The notes: generated from the sequence alone by a model not told the origin. Positions 1 through 7,388 are shown, numbered from the stretch's first letter. The stretch is DNA of 11,964 nt from Candidatus Latescibacterota bacterium (GCA_018650745.1 JABIFK010000907.1:1-11964), one strand, 5' to 3'. Translations and numbers: made by a program.

Positions 1-1331
1 CGGGCTGTTACGGCAATGACGAAATCCGCACGCCCAACCTCGACCGCATAGCCAATACAGGTATGCGCTTCGACCGCTTCTTTTGCGCCTCTCCCGTTTG
101 CTCACCCAGCCGAGCCTCATTCCTCACCGGCCAAATCCCTTCCCAGCACGGTGTGCACGACTGGATACGTGAAGGCAACTACGGCGATCACATTGCCACG
201 TACCTCGAAGGCCAATTGGCTTATACAGATATTCTCGCAAAAAACGACTACACCTGCGGCATCAGTGGCAAATGGCATCTCGGTAACAGTACCTTGCCCC
301 AACACGGATTTTCGCACTGGTTCGTTCACGAAAAAGGCGGTGGCCCCTACAACAACGCGCCCATGATCCGAAACGGTGAACTGTTCGACGCCCCCGGTTA
401 CGTGACCAACGTCATTACCGACGATGCACTCGAATTTATCGACACCCATTCAAACGATGAAAACCCCTTCTACCTCAGTGTCCACTACACGGCACCTCAC
501 AGCCCGTGGACCGGCCACCCCCAAGACATTGTCGATTCCTACGACGACTGTCCCTTTGACTCATGCCCCCAAGAACCCATTCACCCGTGGGCAGGCAGCC
601 TCTCCAAAGGCAACCTCGGCAAACGCGAAAGCCTCAAAGGCTACTTCGCTGCTGTCACAGCAATGGACCTCGACATTGGCCGTATTTTAGACAAACTTGA
701 AGACCAAAGCATTCGCGACAACACGTTGGTCGTCTTCACCAGCGACAACGGTTTCTCGTGTGGTCACCACGGATTCTGGGGCAAAGGCAACGGCACGTAC
801 CCGATTAACATGTACGAAAACTCTGTTCGTATTCCCTTCCTCATCAGCCACCCCGATCGCATTCCTCAAGGTGTGGCTCAAAATGCAATGTGCAGCGCCT
901 ACGACTTTATGCCTACCCTACTCGATTACGTAGACCTTACCTTACCCGACAACCACAATCTACCCGGCCAGTCCTTCCTGCCCTCTCTTCTCGGGCAAAC
1001 AGATATCGGGCGAGAAAATATTGTCATCTACGACGAATACGGCCCCACACGAATGGTCAGAACGGATGATTGGAAATACGTTCACCGCTACCCTGACGGA
1101 CCGAATGAACTCTATGACCTGCAAAACGACCCCGACGAACGCACCAACCTCATTGACAATCCCGATCACCAAAATCGCATTTCAACAATGCGTGGCACAC
1201 TCGAAGATTGGTTTGCCCAATACGTCCACACCGAAAAAGATGGCCAAAACCTTCCCGTCACGGGGGGGGGCCAATTACGCCCAGTATGCGGCACTTGGGA
1301 AAACGGTTCTGATGCTTTTATCGATCATTAA
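1..1331 (+). CDS. Sulfatase (formylglycine-dependent, alkaline phosphatase superfamily), 5' partial
   Basis: This enzyme would hydrolyse sulfate esters, probably on a glycan. The reading frame is open from the window edge. Residues before the internal Met at position 63 (GCYGNDEIRTPNLDRIA) are typical sulfatase N-terminus, so the true start lies upstream and roughly 30 residues are missing. Counting from the Met at 63, the formylglycine motif CSPSR is at residues 13-17 (Cys codon 99-101), GKWHLG at 69-74, YTAPHSPW with His146 at 142-149, TSDNG at 226-230, and GHHG followed by Lys241. All catalytic landmarks are present and the C-terminus is family-like (LYDLQNDPDE, then QLRPVC near the end), so the gene looks functional. 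A run of nine G (1262-1270) lies near the 3' end. Whether it is secreted cannot be seen. Two broken sulfatases follow. The substrate is unknown. The family call is sure; the 5' boundary is the window edge. Confidence 0.95.
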   Translation, partial: GCYGNDEIRTPNLDRIANTGMRFDRFFCASPVCSPSRASFLTGQIPSQHGVHDWIREGNYGDHIATYLEGQLAYTDILAKNDYTCGISGKWHLGNSTLPQHGFSHWFVHEKGGGPYNNAPMIRNGELFDAPGYVTNVITDDALEFIDTHSNDENPFYLSVHYTAPHSPWTGHPQDIVDSYDDCPFDSCPQEPIHPWAGSLSKGNLGKRESLKGYFAAVTAMDLDIGRILDKLEDQSIRDNTLVVFTSDNGFSCGHHGFWGKGNGTYPINMYENSVRIPFLISHPDRIPQGVAQNAMCSAYDFMPTLLDYVDLTLPDNHNLPGQSFLPSLLGQTDIGRENIVIYDEYGPTRMVRTDDWKYVHRYPDGPNELYDLQNDPDERTNLIDNPDHQNRISTMRGTLEDWFAQYVHTEKDGQNLPVTGGGQLRPVCGTWENGSDAFIDH

Positions 1332-1468
1332 TAATCAATGGAATTAAGAGTCGTAGATGCTGATAATCGCGATGCAAACGAACACGACTAATGAACCAGC
1401 AAAGCACAATGGCCCTTTGATTATTACAAAGCTGGGCTGTTGAATCTGTATGCAAACAAGGAGCCAAT

Positions 1469-2297
1469 ATGTCTCAACCACATGTAATTTACATTCTCTC
1501 CGACGAACACTTCGGCGGTGCCATGAGTCACGCCGGTGACCCCAACGTGCAAACGCCAAACATGGATGCCCTCGCTCAAGAAGGAGTCAGCCTCTCAAGA
1601 AAACCTCGATCACAATCTTGGCCGGGTGCGCGAAGCCTTAAATCAAAGCTCCAAATTCAAAGACAACACCCTCAGTGTTTATTTTTCTGACCACGGCGAT
1701 TATATGGGCAACCACGGTGCCATCAACCGCAAAGAAAATCCCCACGAACAATCCGTTCGCGTGCCTGCCATTTTCCACTGGCCCAACCACATTCCCGCAA
1801 CAACGTCACAAGATGGTCTCTTTGGTCTGGCCGATATGTTGCCCACCACATTGGGTCTGCTCGGCCTCAACATTCCCCCTCACATTCAGGGGCACGACTT
1901 TTCACCCGCCCTGCGTGGCGAACCCTTCACGCCACCCGACGCTCAATTGATTGAAATGAGCGGCAACCCTCGCTGGAGTTATGACTTTCTCGATTGGCGT
2001 GGCCTCGTCACCCAACGCTACAAATATGCCTTTTACGAAACCGGTCACGAAGTTCTGTTCGACCTCGAAAGCGATCCCTTAGAACAAACCAATCTGGCCA
2101 AGTCCAGCCCCAAATTGCGTGAGCAAATGCAACAACGTCTCTTAGACCTGCTCGCCGAAACCCGTGAACCCTATTTCGACGTCCTAATCCAGCACGGTGT
2201 ACAACCCGAAGGCAATGTCGTGGATGTCTCAGGCCAAAGCCGCGGGCCCCTCTCACCACACTGGGATGATCTCATTCAAAACAGCCAAGACACATAA
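1469..2297 (+). pseudogene. Sulfatase pseudogene with internal deletion and frameshift
   Basis: The start is clear: ATG 1469 follows AAGGAG (1458-1463) by 5 nt and opens with a sulfatase N-terminus without a signal peptide (MSQPHVIYILSDEH, then QTPNMDALAQEGVSL). At about 1590-1600 this frame loses homology and soon stops (1690). The frame that continues to 2297 resumes with sulfatase sequence from the second half (ENLDHNLGRV, then FSDHGDYMGNHG, HEQSVRVPAIFHWP and an LFDLESDPLEQTNL tail). What is missing is the stretch that normally carries the formylglycine Cys motif and the GKWHxG motif, roughly 180 residues judged from family length. The deletion is not a multiple of three, hence the frameshift. 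The 3' part is still open for about 230 codons, so the damage looks recent. No functional sulfatase can be made. A misassembly could produce the same picture. Confidence 0.85.
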
Positions 2298-2338
2298 AAA
2301 CCGTTTCATGCACACAAAAGCACCATTGGCATTCTTAA

Positions 2339-2382
2339 AGCCTGTTGCCACGACAAAGTGTGCTTATCCAAAGAAACAGGCT
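2339..2382. repeat. Inverted repeat in the gap after the sulfatase pseudogene
   Basis: AGCCTGTT (2339-2346) and AACAGGCT (2375-2382) are perfect 8-bp inverted arms with a 28-nt loop. The loop can form a small inner CAC/GTG helix. It lies 42 bp after the pseudogene stop and could be a terminator or processing hairpin, but no T-run follows on either strand, so intrinsic termination is not well supported. The rest of the 2298-2556 gap holds only a promoter-like stretch and the Shine-Dalgarno of the next gene. Confidence 0.35.
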
Positions 2383-2424
2383 CAGTGCTTCAAACCAGGG
2401 TTAACGCGGATTACTTTTCACCCG

Positions 2425-2479
2425 TGGACAAAATCAGTGTTTTGTTATACTCACATTAATTTCCGCCACTCCATATAAT
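2425..2479 (+). promoter_or_regulatory. Candidate promoter region for the small secreted peptide
   Basis: Two sigma70-like -10 elements lie here. TATACT (2446-2451) is preceded by TG in the extended -10 position, with TGGACA (2425-2430) upstream at a short 15-nt spacing. TATAAT (2474-2479) is a perfect consensus but has only a weak -35 (CTCACA, 2450-2455, 18-nt spacing). Either would give a leader of some 70-100 nt to the ATG at 2557. The call rests on motif match only. Confidence 0.4.
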
Positions 2480-2556
2480 ATTTGCCCTCAGCGTGTCACA
2501 TTGCTTACCTTTTTATATCGATTCAAAATACAAACACCCTCATCAAGGATTGTTTT

Positions 2557-2721
2557 ATGAACATTCGCGCTATGAGTCTGGTATGCATCACCATTGGCTT
2601 GTTATGTGCCACAATTCAAGCCGCAGAAAAAGCGGACAGCACTCAAACAGAAGAACAAGCCCAAGCCACATTGCAAAAATACGCACCGTCAGAAGTTGAT
2701 ACGACCACAGCCCAAGAATAA
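2557..2721 (+). CDS. Small exported peptide, 54 aa, unknown function
   Basis: The start at 2557 is chosen over an in-frame ATG at 2482 because AAGGA (2545-2549) sits 7 nt before it and because the protein then begins with a clean signal peptide. Residues 1-4 (MNIR) form a positive n-region, about 5-20 are hydrophobic, and IQA-AEK offers a signal peptidase I site near residue 22. No lipobox fits. The mature part is about 32 residues, rich in Gln, Thr, Ala and Glu, and probably helical or disordered. A promoter-like region precedes it and a strong terminator follows at 2779, so it looks like its own transcription unit. No family was recognised. It sits between two broken sulfatases but nothing links it to them functionally. 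Ribosome site, signal peptide and terminator together make a real gene likely. Confidence 0.65.
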   Translation: MNIRAMSLVCITIGLLCATIQAAEKADSTQTEEQAQATLQKYAPSEVDTTTAQE

Positions 2722-2778
2722 AATATCAATTTGCGCGATTACCGAGTTCATACAACCATTCAGCAAGTATAATGAGAC

Positions 2779-2820
2779 ACAAAAAGCCCCGTACCCAAAT
2801 TCAGGTACAGGGCTTTTTGT
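2779..2820 (+). terminator. Rho-independent terminator (bidirectional shape)
   Basis: Two 17-nt arms (2779-2795 and 2804-2820) are complementary at 16 of 17 positions. They form a GC-rich core (GCCCCGTACC / GGTACAGGGC) with an 8-nt loop, flanked by five A on the left and five T on the right. It lies 57 bp after the stop of the small peptide gene. The A/T flanks would let it work in both directions. This is the clearest terminator in the window. Confidence 0.88.
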
Positions 2821-2936
2821 ATTGTCACCCTTAAATCTATGAGCAACAGTATGATTTGGTTTGCGTCACCCGAGCTGTGAGCTTACATTGCAACACATTG
2901 TTTTTACGTCAACTTAAAAAAATCAAATGGTGTCTT

Positions 2937-3137
2937 ATGAACCAACCCAACATCCTTATTCTTATGACCGACCAGCAACGCTTTGATGCACTCAGTTGTG
3001 CAAACAATCCCGACATCAAAACGCCCAATCTCGACGCATTGGCGGCATCGGGTGTACATTTCACGCAAGCCGTTACCCCCACACCCATTTGTGTTGCTGC
3101 CCGTCTCAGTTTTATCACGGGAATTGGAGAGGTGTGA
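2937..3137 (+). pseudogene. Truncated sulfatase, N-terminal fragment only
   Basis: The fragment begins at ATG 2937 with a typical cytoplasmic-type sulfatase N-terminus (MNQPNILILMTDQQRFDAL, then KTPNLDALAASGVHF). It runs through the formylglycine motif CVAAR (Cys52, codon 3090-3092) and LSFITG. After residue 62 the homology ends, four unrelated residues follow and a TGA stop ends the frame at 3137. A whole enzyme would need roughly 400 more residues. No convincing Shine-Dalgarno precedes the ATG. DNA after about 3120 is G-rich on this strand, whereas the sulfatase part is C-rich, so the end looks like a recombination or deletion junction and not a point mutation. It differs from the lesion in the pseudogene at 1469-2297, which lost the middle. 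A contig misjoin is the alternative. Confidence 0.8.
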
Positions 3138-3203
3138 TCCATTGTCGCATGGGAGTGAAGGGTTGGAAGGGACGTCTTGGGGAAAATCAAAATAAAGGAA
3201 TTT

Positions 3204-4499
3204 ATGTCGGAACCAGATAATACGCTAACAGAAGAACAGAGAAAAAAAGGGCAGCCTAGGCTTGTAGGATTGGCGGTGAGTGGGTCGGTGAATAATGCGT
3301 TTATTACGTCGATTGCTGCACTTTTTTTGTTGGCGTTAAATGCCACGCCATTTCAGGTGGGGTTGCTTGCCTCCGCCAGTCACCTTCAGCGCGCGACACG
3401 GTTTATTGGGCTCTATCTGATTCCTAAAATTGGCAAAGCGCACTTGATGTTTTGGGGGCGTACCGTCTCAATATTACCAACTCTGGGTATTATCGCACTG
3501 GCGTATTACCTTCAACCAGGGACACAAGCGGTTTGGCTCGCATTAATTATGATTACCCTGCGCGGCCTCTTGCAGCAAACGGGGAATACGGCGTGGTGGC
3601 CACTCATTCAAGACAACACAGCGGGTGACGCCATTGGGCATTTTATGGCACGTATGCGTATGGCCCAACGTGCGCTTGAAATTGTTTTGCCGGTTTGTGT
3701 GGGATGGTATTTGGGAACCAAACCTCCGGCCCAGCATTTTGCACCCTTATTTGCACTCTCATTAATTGCCACCTTCTTGGGGGCTTGGTGGGTGCGCAAA
3801 GTATCTGAACGCCCTCAGGCCAATACCAATCAAAACCTTGTTCAACGTTTGTGGCACGTCGTGAATCACAGCCCAGTTCAGAAGTTGGGCATTTACATGG
3901 CCGTCTATATGGGTTTGCGTTCCATGGGCTACACCTTTTGGGTCGTATTACTCACCGATCGTGGCATGCCGTATATGCATTTTGTTTGGCTCACATCTGT
4001 TGGTGCTTTAGGCCAACTCGTCTGTTTGCCTTTTTGGGGGAAAGTGGTAGACCTTCATGGGGGGCGATCCGCCATTTCTATGGCCCTCTTGGGCATGTTT
4101 ATACTCGGCTTTGCCTGGATCTCATTGCCAAGTAATTTGCTCTATCTCACCCTTTGGGCGGGTATCATATTCTTGCTATGGGGTGTCATTGACGGAGCAC
4201 ATCAGATGGGACGCACCCATACCATGATGAAAGCGGTGTCGCCTGACTATCAGGCCGAAAGCTTCTCTATGATCATGTATGGCGCTTCTTTTGGTGGCAT
4301 TGTCGGTGGTTTGTCTGGGGGTGTCGCATTTGAATACGTTCACAATCTGTCCCATACCACCTATGACCCAGAGCTTCTCTATTTGGCAGGGATTCAATTT
4401 TTGTACTTTATTGTTTTCCTTCTCAGCCGTACATTGCCCGGTCATGCAGAGCAAACAACTACGCGAGACCTGATACGAAAACGACGAATAGACGAATAG
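3204..4499 (+). CDS. Major facilitator superfamily (MFS) transporter
   Basis: This is a 431-residue inner-membrane protein with about 11-12 hydrophobic segments in two halves, the usual size and plan of an MFS carrier. A basic loop (WVRKVSERPQ) and a hydrophilic stretch near residues 195-220 separate the halves. The chosen start ATG 3204 (MSEPDNTL) follows AAGGA (3195-3199). A TTG at 3177 in the same frame would add nine residues but has no better ribosome site. The substrate cannot be read from the sequence. The downstream sialidase-like gene and the surrounding sulfatases and fucosidase suggest a sugar or oligosaccharide, which is inference. It is the first gene of the + strand block, 76 bp before the next gene. 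It begins just after the sulfatase-fragment junction, so its original promoter may have been replaced. The last codons overlap an 8-bp tandem repeat. Confidence 0.85.
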   Translation: MSEPDNTLTEEQRKKGQPRLVGLAVSGSVNNAFITSIAALFLLALNATPFQVGLLASASHLQRATRFIGLYLIPKIGKAHLMFWGRTVSILPTLGIIALAYYLQPGTQAVWLALIMITLRGLLQQTGNTAWWPLIQDNTAGDAIGHFMARMRMAQRALEIVLPVCVGWYLGTKPPAQHFAPLFALSLIATFLGAWWVRKVSERPQANTNQNLVQRLWHVVNHSPVQKLGIYMAVYMGLRSMGYTFWVVLLTDRGMPYMHFVWLTSVGALGQLVCLPFWGKVVDLHGGRSAISMALLGMFILGFAWISLPSNLLYLTLWAGIIFLLWGVIDGAHQMGRTHTMMKAVSPDYQAESFSMIMYGASFGGIVGGLSGGVAFEYVHNLSHTTYDPELLYLAGIQFLYFIVFLLSRTLPGHAEQTTTRDLIRKRRIDE

Positions 4500-4505
4500 A
4501 CGAAT
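4483..4505 (+). repeat. Tandem 8-bp repeat across the MFS stop codon
   Basis: GACGAATA occurs at 4483-4490 and 4491-4498, and a third, 7-bp copy (GACGAAT) at 4499-4505. The MFS stop codon TAG (4497-4499) lies inside the array. Since the unit is not a multiple of three, loss or gain of one copy would change the last residues of the protein. Confidence 0.75.
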
Positions 4506-4543
4506 CCCGCCCAACACCAAAAGCAGTTGCAAGCTTGGATTCG
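4501..4543 (+). repeat. Inverted repeat after the MFS gene, weak terminator candidate
   Basis: CGAATCC (4501-4507) and GGATTCG (4537-4543) are perfect 7-bp inverted arms with a 29-nt loop, followed by CAATTTT. The left arm is part of the last copy of the tandem octamer. It might attenuate transcription between the transporter and the sialidase-like gene, but the long loop and short T-run make this uncertain. Confidence 0.3.
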
Positions 4544-4575
4544 CAATTTTGCTATTTCACAGATAGGAATGCCAC

Positions 4576-5649
4576 ATGCCAGATCGCCCATTGATCATCC
4601 CCAAACACGCACAAACCCTTTGCCCTTGGACGCCCGAAAATACACGCCACGATCATCAATTGATCTTTCCACTAAGCAATGATCGGCTGATGCACGTCTG
4701 GTCAGAATATTATGCCAATCGCCCATCTGACCCCTTCCGCACGCAATACGATACCGACCGCGGTACCCATGATGAATTCCCGTGCCAGCTTTCGGGAAAA
4801 ATCTCTACCGATCAAGGTCGTACTTGGAGTACAAAATTCACCTTACAGGAAAACATTTGGGGCAGAAACGTCAAGCACCCCAACATGATGCGCCTCAAAA
4901 ACAACGATATTCTCTTTACATTCACAGCTTGGGAATCGGACCAATATCGCAACGTGTATATGAAACGATCCAGTGATGAATGTGAAACGTGGAGCGACAT
5001 CGTACAATTGTCGGAACCAGGCTGGTACTGCACCAACAACGATCACATCGTACGCCTCTCGTCGGGTCGCATCCTTTTACCCTCGCACGGTGGTCCCGGA
5101 TTTCGATATGTAAAGGGCGACTTGCATTCCTTTGTCTTCTACTCTGATGACGAATTTGAAACTTGGCATTTGTCCGACAACACCATGACCGCCCCCGGGC
5201 GCGGTGCCCATGAACCGTCTATCATAGAACAAAAAAACGGTCGCCTTTTGTGTTTGTTGCGCACCACACAGAAATGCATTTACAAAGCCTACTCCGATGA
5301 TCAAGGCACCACTTGGACAACACCCGAACCGATCGACCTACCCGCACCAGACGCGCCCCCCTTGGTCACACGCATGCCTACCGGCGATCTTCTTCTTTTA
5401 TGGAATTGCGTCGCCTCCGATCGCAATTGGCCACGCACCCCACTCACAGCAGCCGTGTCTAAAGACGATGGCGAAAGCTGGGAAATAGTTGGCGACATTG
5501 ATAACCGAACCGATCACGATGCCGCATATGCCGCAGTTCATTATCAAAACGATGAAGCCCTTATTACCTATTATACACGCGGCACAGATTGGGCACGTGA
5601 TACAGAAATCATGCTCAAAATTTACGACGTTGACACATTTTATAGATAA
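4576..5649 (+). CDS. BNR/Asp-box sialidase-like protein (GH33-like six-bladed propeller)
   Basis: The 357-residue protein carries five Asp-box repeats (S-x-D-x-G-x-T-W type) at residues 77-84, 132-139, 190-197, 240-247 and 295-302, the hallmark of sialidase-fold propellers. GAHEPSIIE (210-218) followed by RLLCLLRT, with Arg229, resembles the catalytic Glu and the carboxylate-binding Arg region of sialidases. The start ATG 4576 follows AGGA (4565-4568) by 7 nt. No signal peptide is visible, so it should be cytoplasmic, unlike most secreted sialidases. It follows an MFS transporter that could supply its substrate. True exo-sialidase activity is not certain: many bacterial proteins annotated this way have unknown glycan substrates, and the full Arg triad could not be confirmed by eye. 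The fold assignment is firm, the activity is not. Confidence 0.85.
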   Translation: MPDRPLIIPKHAQTLCPWTPENTRHDHQLIFPLSNDRLMHVWSEYYANRPSDPFRTQYDTDRGTHDEFPCQLSGKISTDQGRTWSTKFTLQENIWGRNVKHPNMMRLKNNDILFTFTAWESDQYRNVYMKRSSDECETWSDIVQLSEPGWYCTNNDHIVRLSSGRILLPSHGGPGFRYVKGDLHSFVFYSDDEFETWHLSDNTMTAPGRGAHEPSIIEQKNGRLLCLLRTTQKCIYKAYSDDQGTTWTTPEPIDLPAPDAPPLVTRMPTGDLLLLWNCVASDRNWPRTPLTAAVSKDDGESWEIVGDIDNRTDHDAAYAAVHYQNDEALITYYTRGTDWARDTEIMLKIYDVDTFYR

Positions 5650-5658
5650 AAGCGTCAT

Positions 5659-5727
5659 AAGTCTCAAGTCGAAAAGTCTCAAGTCAGAAAACCAAATGCT
5701 TTTGATTTTAGACCTGCGACTTGTGAC
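5659..5727 (+). repeat. Direct repeat plus nested hairpins in the intergenic gap
   Basis: AAGTCTCAAGTC occurs twice, at 5659-5670 and 5674-5685. The second copy is followed at 5718-5727 by GACTTGTGAC, a 9/10 inverted partner. Inside this outer stem lies a second one: 5688-5696 pairs with 5701-5709 at 8 of 9 positions around a 4-nt loop. The element fills most of the 98-bp gap between the sialidase-like gene and the M14 gene and ends about 10 bp before the Shine-Dalgarno (5739-5742). It could be a small mobile palindromic (REP/MITE-like) element, an mRNA processing site or an attenuator. No strong T-run follows. Confidence 0.65.
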
Positions 5728-5747
5728 ATTCAGTATTTAGGAACCCC

Positions 5748-6491
5748 ATGTCCACACGCAACTACTTTGACATCGAAAAGCGCCTCAAAGCCCTTTCAGA
5801 CCCCAATCTGCAAATACAAACCATTGGTATCATAAAAGAATACCCCATGTATCAAGTCTCATTGGGCACACCAGCACCCGGTAAAACAAACATCTTACTG
5901 ACAGCGGGTATGCACGGCGACGAACTTGCTCCAATAGAAGCCATCTTGCAATTCCTTGAAAGCGATCTTTCTGAGATTTACAAAAACTTTCACATTCTTT
6001 TTATACCCTGTATCAATCCCACAGGGTATATTGCCAACACGCGAGAAAACAGCAAAGGCGACGACATCAATCGCGCCTTTGAAAGCGACACTGTGCCCGA
6101 AGCCAATCTGATCAAATACGCGCTCCAAGACCGCACATTTGCAGCTCACCTCGACATGCATGAAGATTATGATGCCAACGGCACATACTTCTATGAACAA
6201 CATAAACAATCAGAATGGCTTGCCCCTTCTATTGCCCAAAAAAGCAAAAAAATAGGCCCACTCAACACCGAAAGTGATGATGATACAGATGAAGAAGGTC
6301 TGATTGTCGAAGGCGTTTACAAGGTCTCACTTTCTTGGGGAGAAGTCGGGCTTTCACCCTATGTCTTTGCGCATCATGCCAATCACGTCATCATTACTGA
6401 AACAGCTTCTACCTCTTGGGAACTCGACAGGCGTGTTGCCGTTCATTTGCTTGCCATAGATGAAGTATTAAAACACCATCACCCGGAGTAA
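5748..6491 (+). CDS. M14-family zinc deacylase/carboxypeptidase (AstE/aspartoacylase-like)
   Basis: The 247-residue protein has the zinc site and fold signature of the succinylglutamate desuccinylase/aspartoacylase branch of peptidase family M14. GMHGDE supplies His56 and Glu59, LDMHED supplies the third ligand His138, NTREN and INRAF supply substrate-binding Arg99 and Asn108-Arg109, and VIITETAST supplies the likely catalytic Glu218. It should cleave an N-acyl or C-terminal amide bond of a small molecule in the cytoplasm. The substrate is unknown. The family commonly runs to 300 residues or more, so this is a short, single-domain member. An acidic run (SDDDTDEEG, 176-184) lies in a loop. The start ATG 5748 follows AGGA (5739-5742) by 5 nt. 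The stop overlaps the ribosome site of the PhyH gene 4 bp later, so the two are probably translated together and may act on the same compound. Confidence 0.85.
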   Translation: MSTRNYFDIEKRLKALSDPNLQIQTIGIIKEYPMYQVSLGTPAPGKTNILLTAGMHGDELAPIEAILQFLESDLSEIYKNFHILFIPCINPTGYIANTRENSKGDDINRAFESDTVPEANLIKYALQDRTFAAHLDMHEDYDANGTYFYEQHKQSEWLAPSIAQKSKKIGPLNTESDDDTDEEGLIVEGVYKVSLSWGEVGLSPYVFAHHANHVIITETASTSWELDRRVAVHLLAIDEVLKHHHPE

Positions 6492-6495
6492 TACC

Positions 6496-7377
6496 ATGGC
6501 CATGGTTACCATGAAGAATGTCGCACCTTTTCAAGATGCGACACCCATGCTCGAATCACCAGAACAACTGCGTTTATTTGCGCAAGAAGAAGGGTATCTC
6601 TTTTTTAAAAACCTCATTCCAGAAAATGACGTGATTGACTTACGCAAACCCATCATTGACATTGTACAGAAATACGACTGGCTTGCACCAAACACACCGC
6701 CCCAATTGGGCATTGCGGCATCCGATGTACCCGAAAACAAAGAAGCAACACCTGAGTGGCGCGACTTTTATTGTGACATACAAAAACTACAGGCCTTTCA
6801 TGCACTGGCCCTTCACCCACGCCTTATTCGCCCACTTGAAATCTTATTCGACGAACCCGTCTTGCCACACAGTCGCAATATTCTTCGCTTGCTCTTCCCC
6901 AACTCTGCACGATATTCGACGCCGCCACATCAAGACAATTATTATATTGGTGGCAGTGAAAATACTTGGACTGCTTGGTTTCCATTGGGAGACTGTCCAA
7001 AAGAATTGGGCGGATTGGCGTGTGCACCTGGCACACATAAAACAGGGAAGCTCGAAACACAATCCGCAGAAGGTGCAGGAGGGCGTGGCGTCACAATTGA
7101 CGAAGATACACAATGGGCAGCTGCCACGATGAATTGTGGTGACGTACTCTTTTTGCACAGTCTCACAGTACACCAAGGCCGCGACAACGTATCTGACCGT
7201 TTACGCCTCTCGTGTGATTATCGCTACCAACCCCGAACCCACTCCGTTCGTGAAGATTCACTCCAACCGCACTTACATTCGCTCACCTGGGAAGAAATTT
7301 ACGCCCAATGGCCACAAGACGATCCCGTCAGATATTATTGGAAAAGTTGGGACCTCACTATCACACCCCGTTCATAA
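6496..7377 (+). CDS. Phytanoyl-CoA dioxygenase (PhyH) family Fe(II)/2-oxoglutarate oxygenase
   Basis: This 293-residue enzyme should hydroxylate a small molecule using Fe(II), O2 and 2-oxoglutarate. The metal site is visible: PPHQDN gives His145 and Asp147, and LTVHQG gives the distal His226. Arg235 or Arg237 (SDRLRLSCDYRY) fits the 2-oxoglutarate anchor. GGLACAPGTHKTG (172-184) is the conserved turn before the second half of the barrel. The start ATG 6496 follows GGAG (6485-6488) by 7 nt, and this site overlaps the previous stop, indicating translational coupling to the M14 gene. ATGs at 6502 and 6511 are in frame but less well spaced. The family covers ectoine, acyl-CoA and secondary-metabolite hydroxylases, and the substrate here cannot be read. 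PhyH genes are expanded in Poribacteria-like genomes. Confidence 0.9.
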   Translation: MAMVTMKNVAPFQDATPMLESPEQLRLFAQEEGYLFFKNLIPENDVIDLRKPIIDIVQKYDWLAPNTPPQLGIAASDVPENKEATPEWRDFYCDIQKLQAFHALALHPRLIRPLEILFDEPVLPHSRNILRLLFPNSARYSTPPHQDNYYIGGSENTWTAWFPLGDCPKELGGLACAPGTHKTGKLETQSAEGAGGRGVTIDEDTQWAAATMNCGDVLFLHSLTVHQGRDNVSDRLRLSCDYRYQPRTHSVREDSLQPHLHSLTWEEIYAQWPQDDPVRYYWKSWDLTITPRS

Positions 7378-7388
7378 CGAAAGCCAAA

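Noticed and set aside
1332..1468. Promoter TTGATT (1417-1422) with TTGAAT (1440-1445) before the sulfatase pseudogene
   Set aside because: The spacing is right but the -10 matches only four of six bases, and the region is otherwise unremarkable.
3121..3203. Insertion sequence end at the sulfatase/MFS junction
   Set aside because: No transposase, terminal inverted repeat or target duplication could be found around the junction.
2909..3346. Minus-strand open frame of 145 codons over the sulfatase fragment and MFS start
   Set aside because: It overlaps recognisable sulfatase and transporter coding sequence and looks like no known protein. It is best explained as a chance frame.
5398..5682. Antisense open frame across the end of the sialidase-like gene
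   Set aside because: The + strand frame has five Asp-boxes and a good ribosome site. The antisense frame has no family resemblance and no Shine-Dalgarno.
5748..7377. Ectoine-type pathway (AstE-like deacetylase with an EctD-like PhyH hydroxylase)
   Set aside because: The pairing is suggestive, but the PhyH protein lacks the ectoine hydroxylase signature around its first metal ligands, the deacylase is short, and no ectABC or doe genes are seen.
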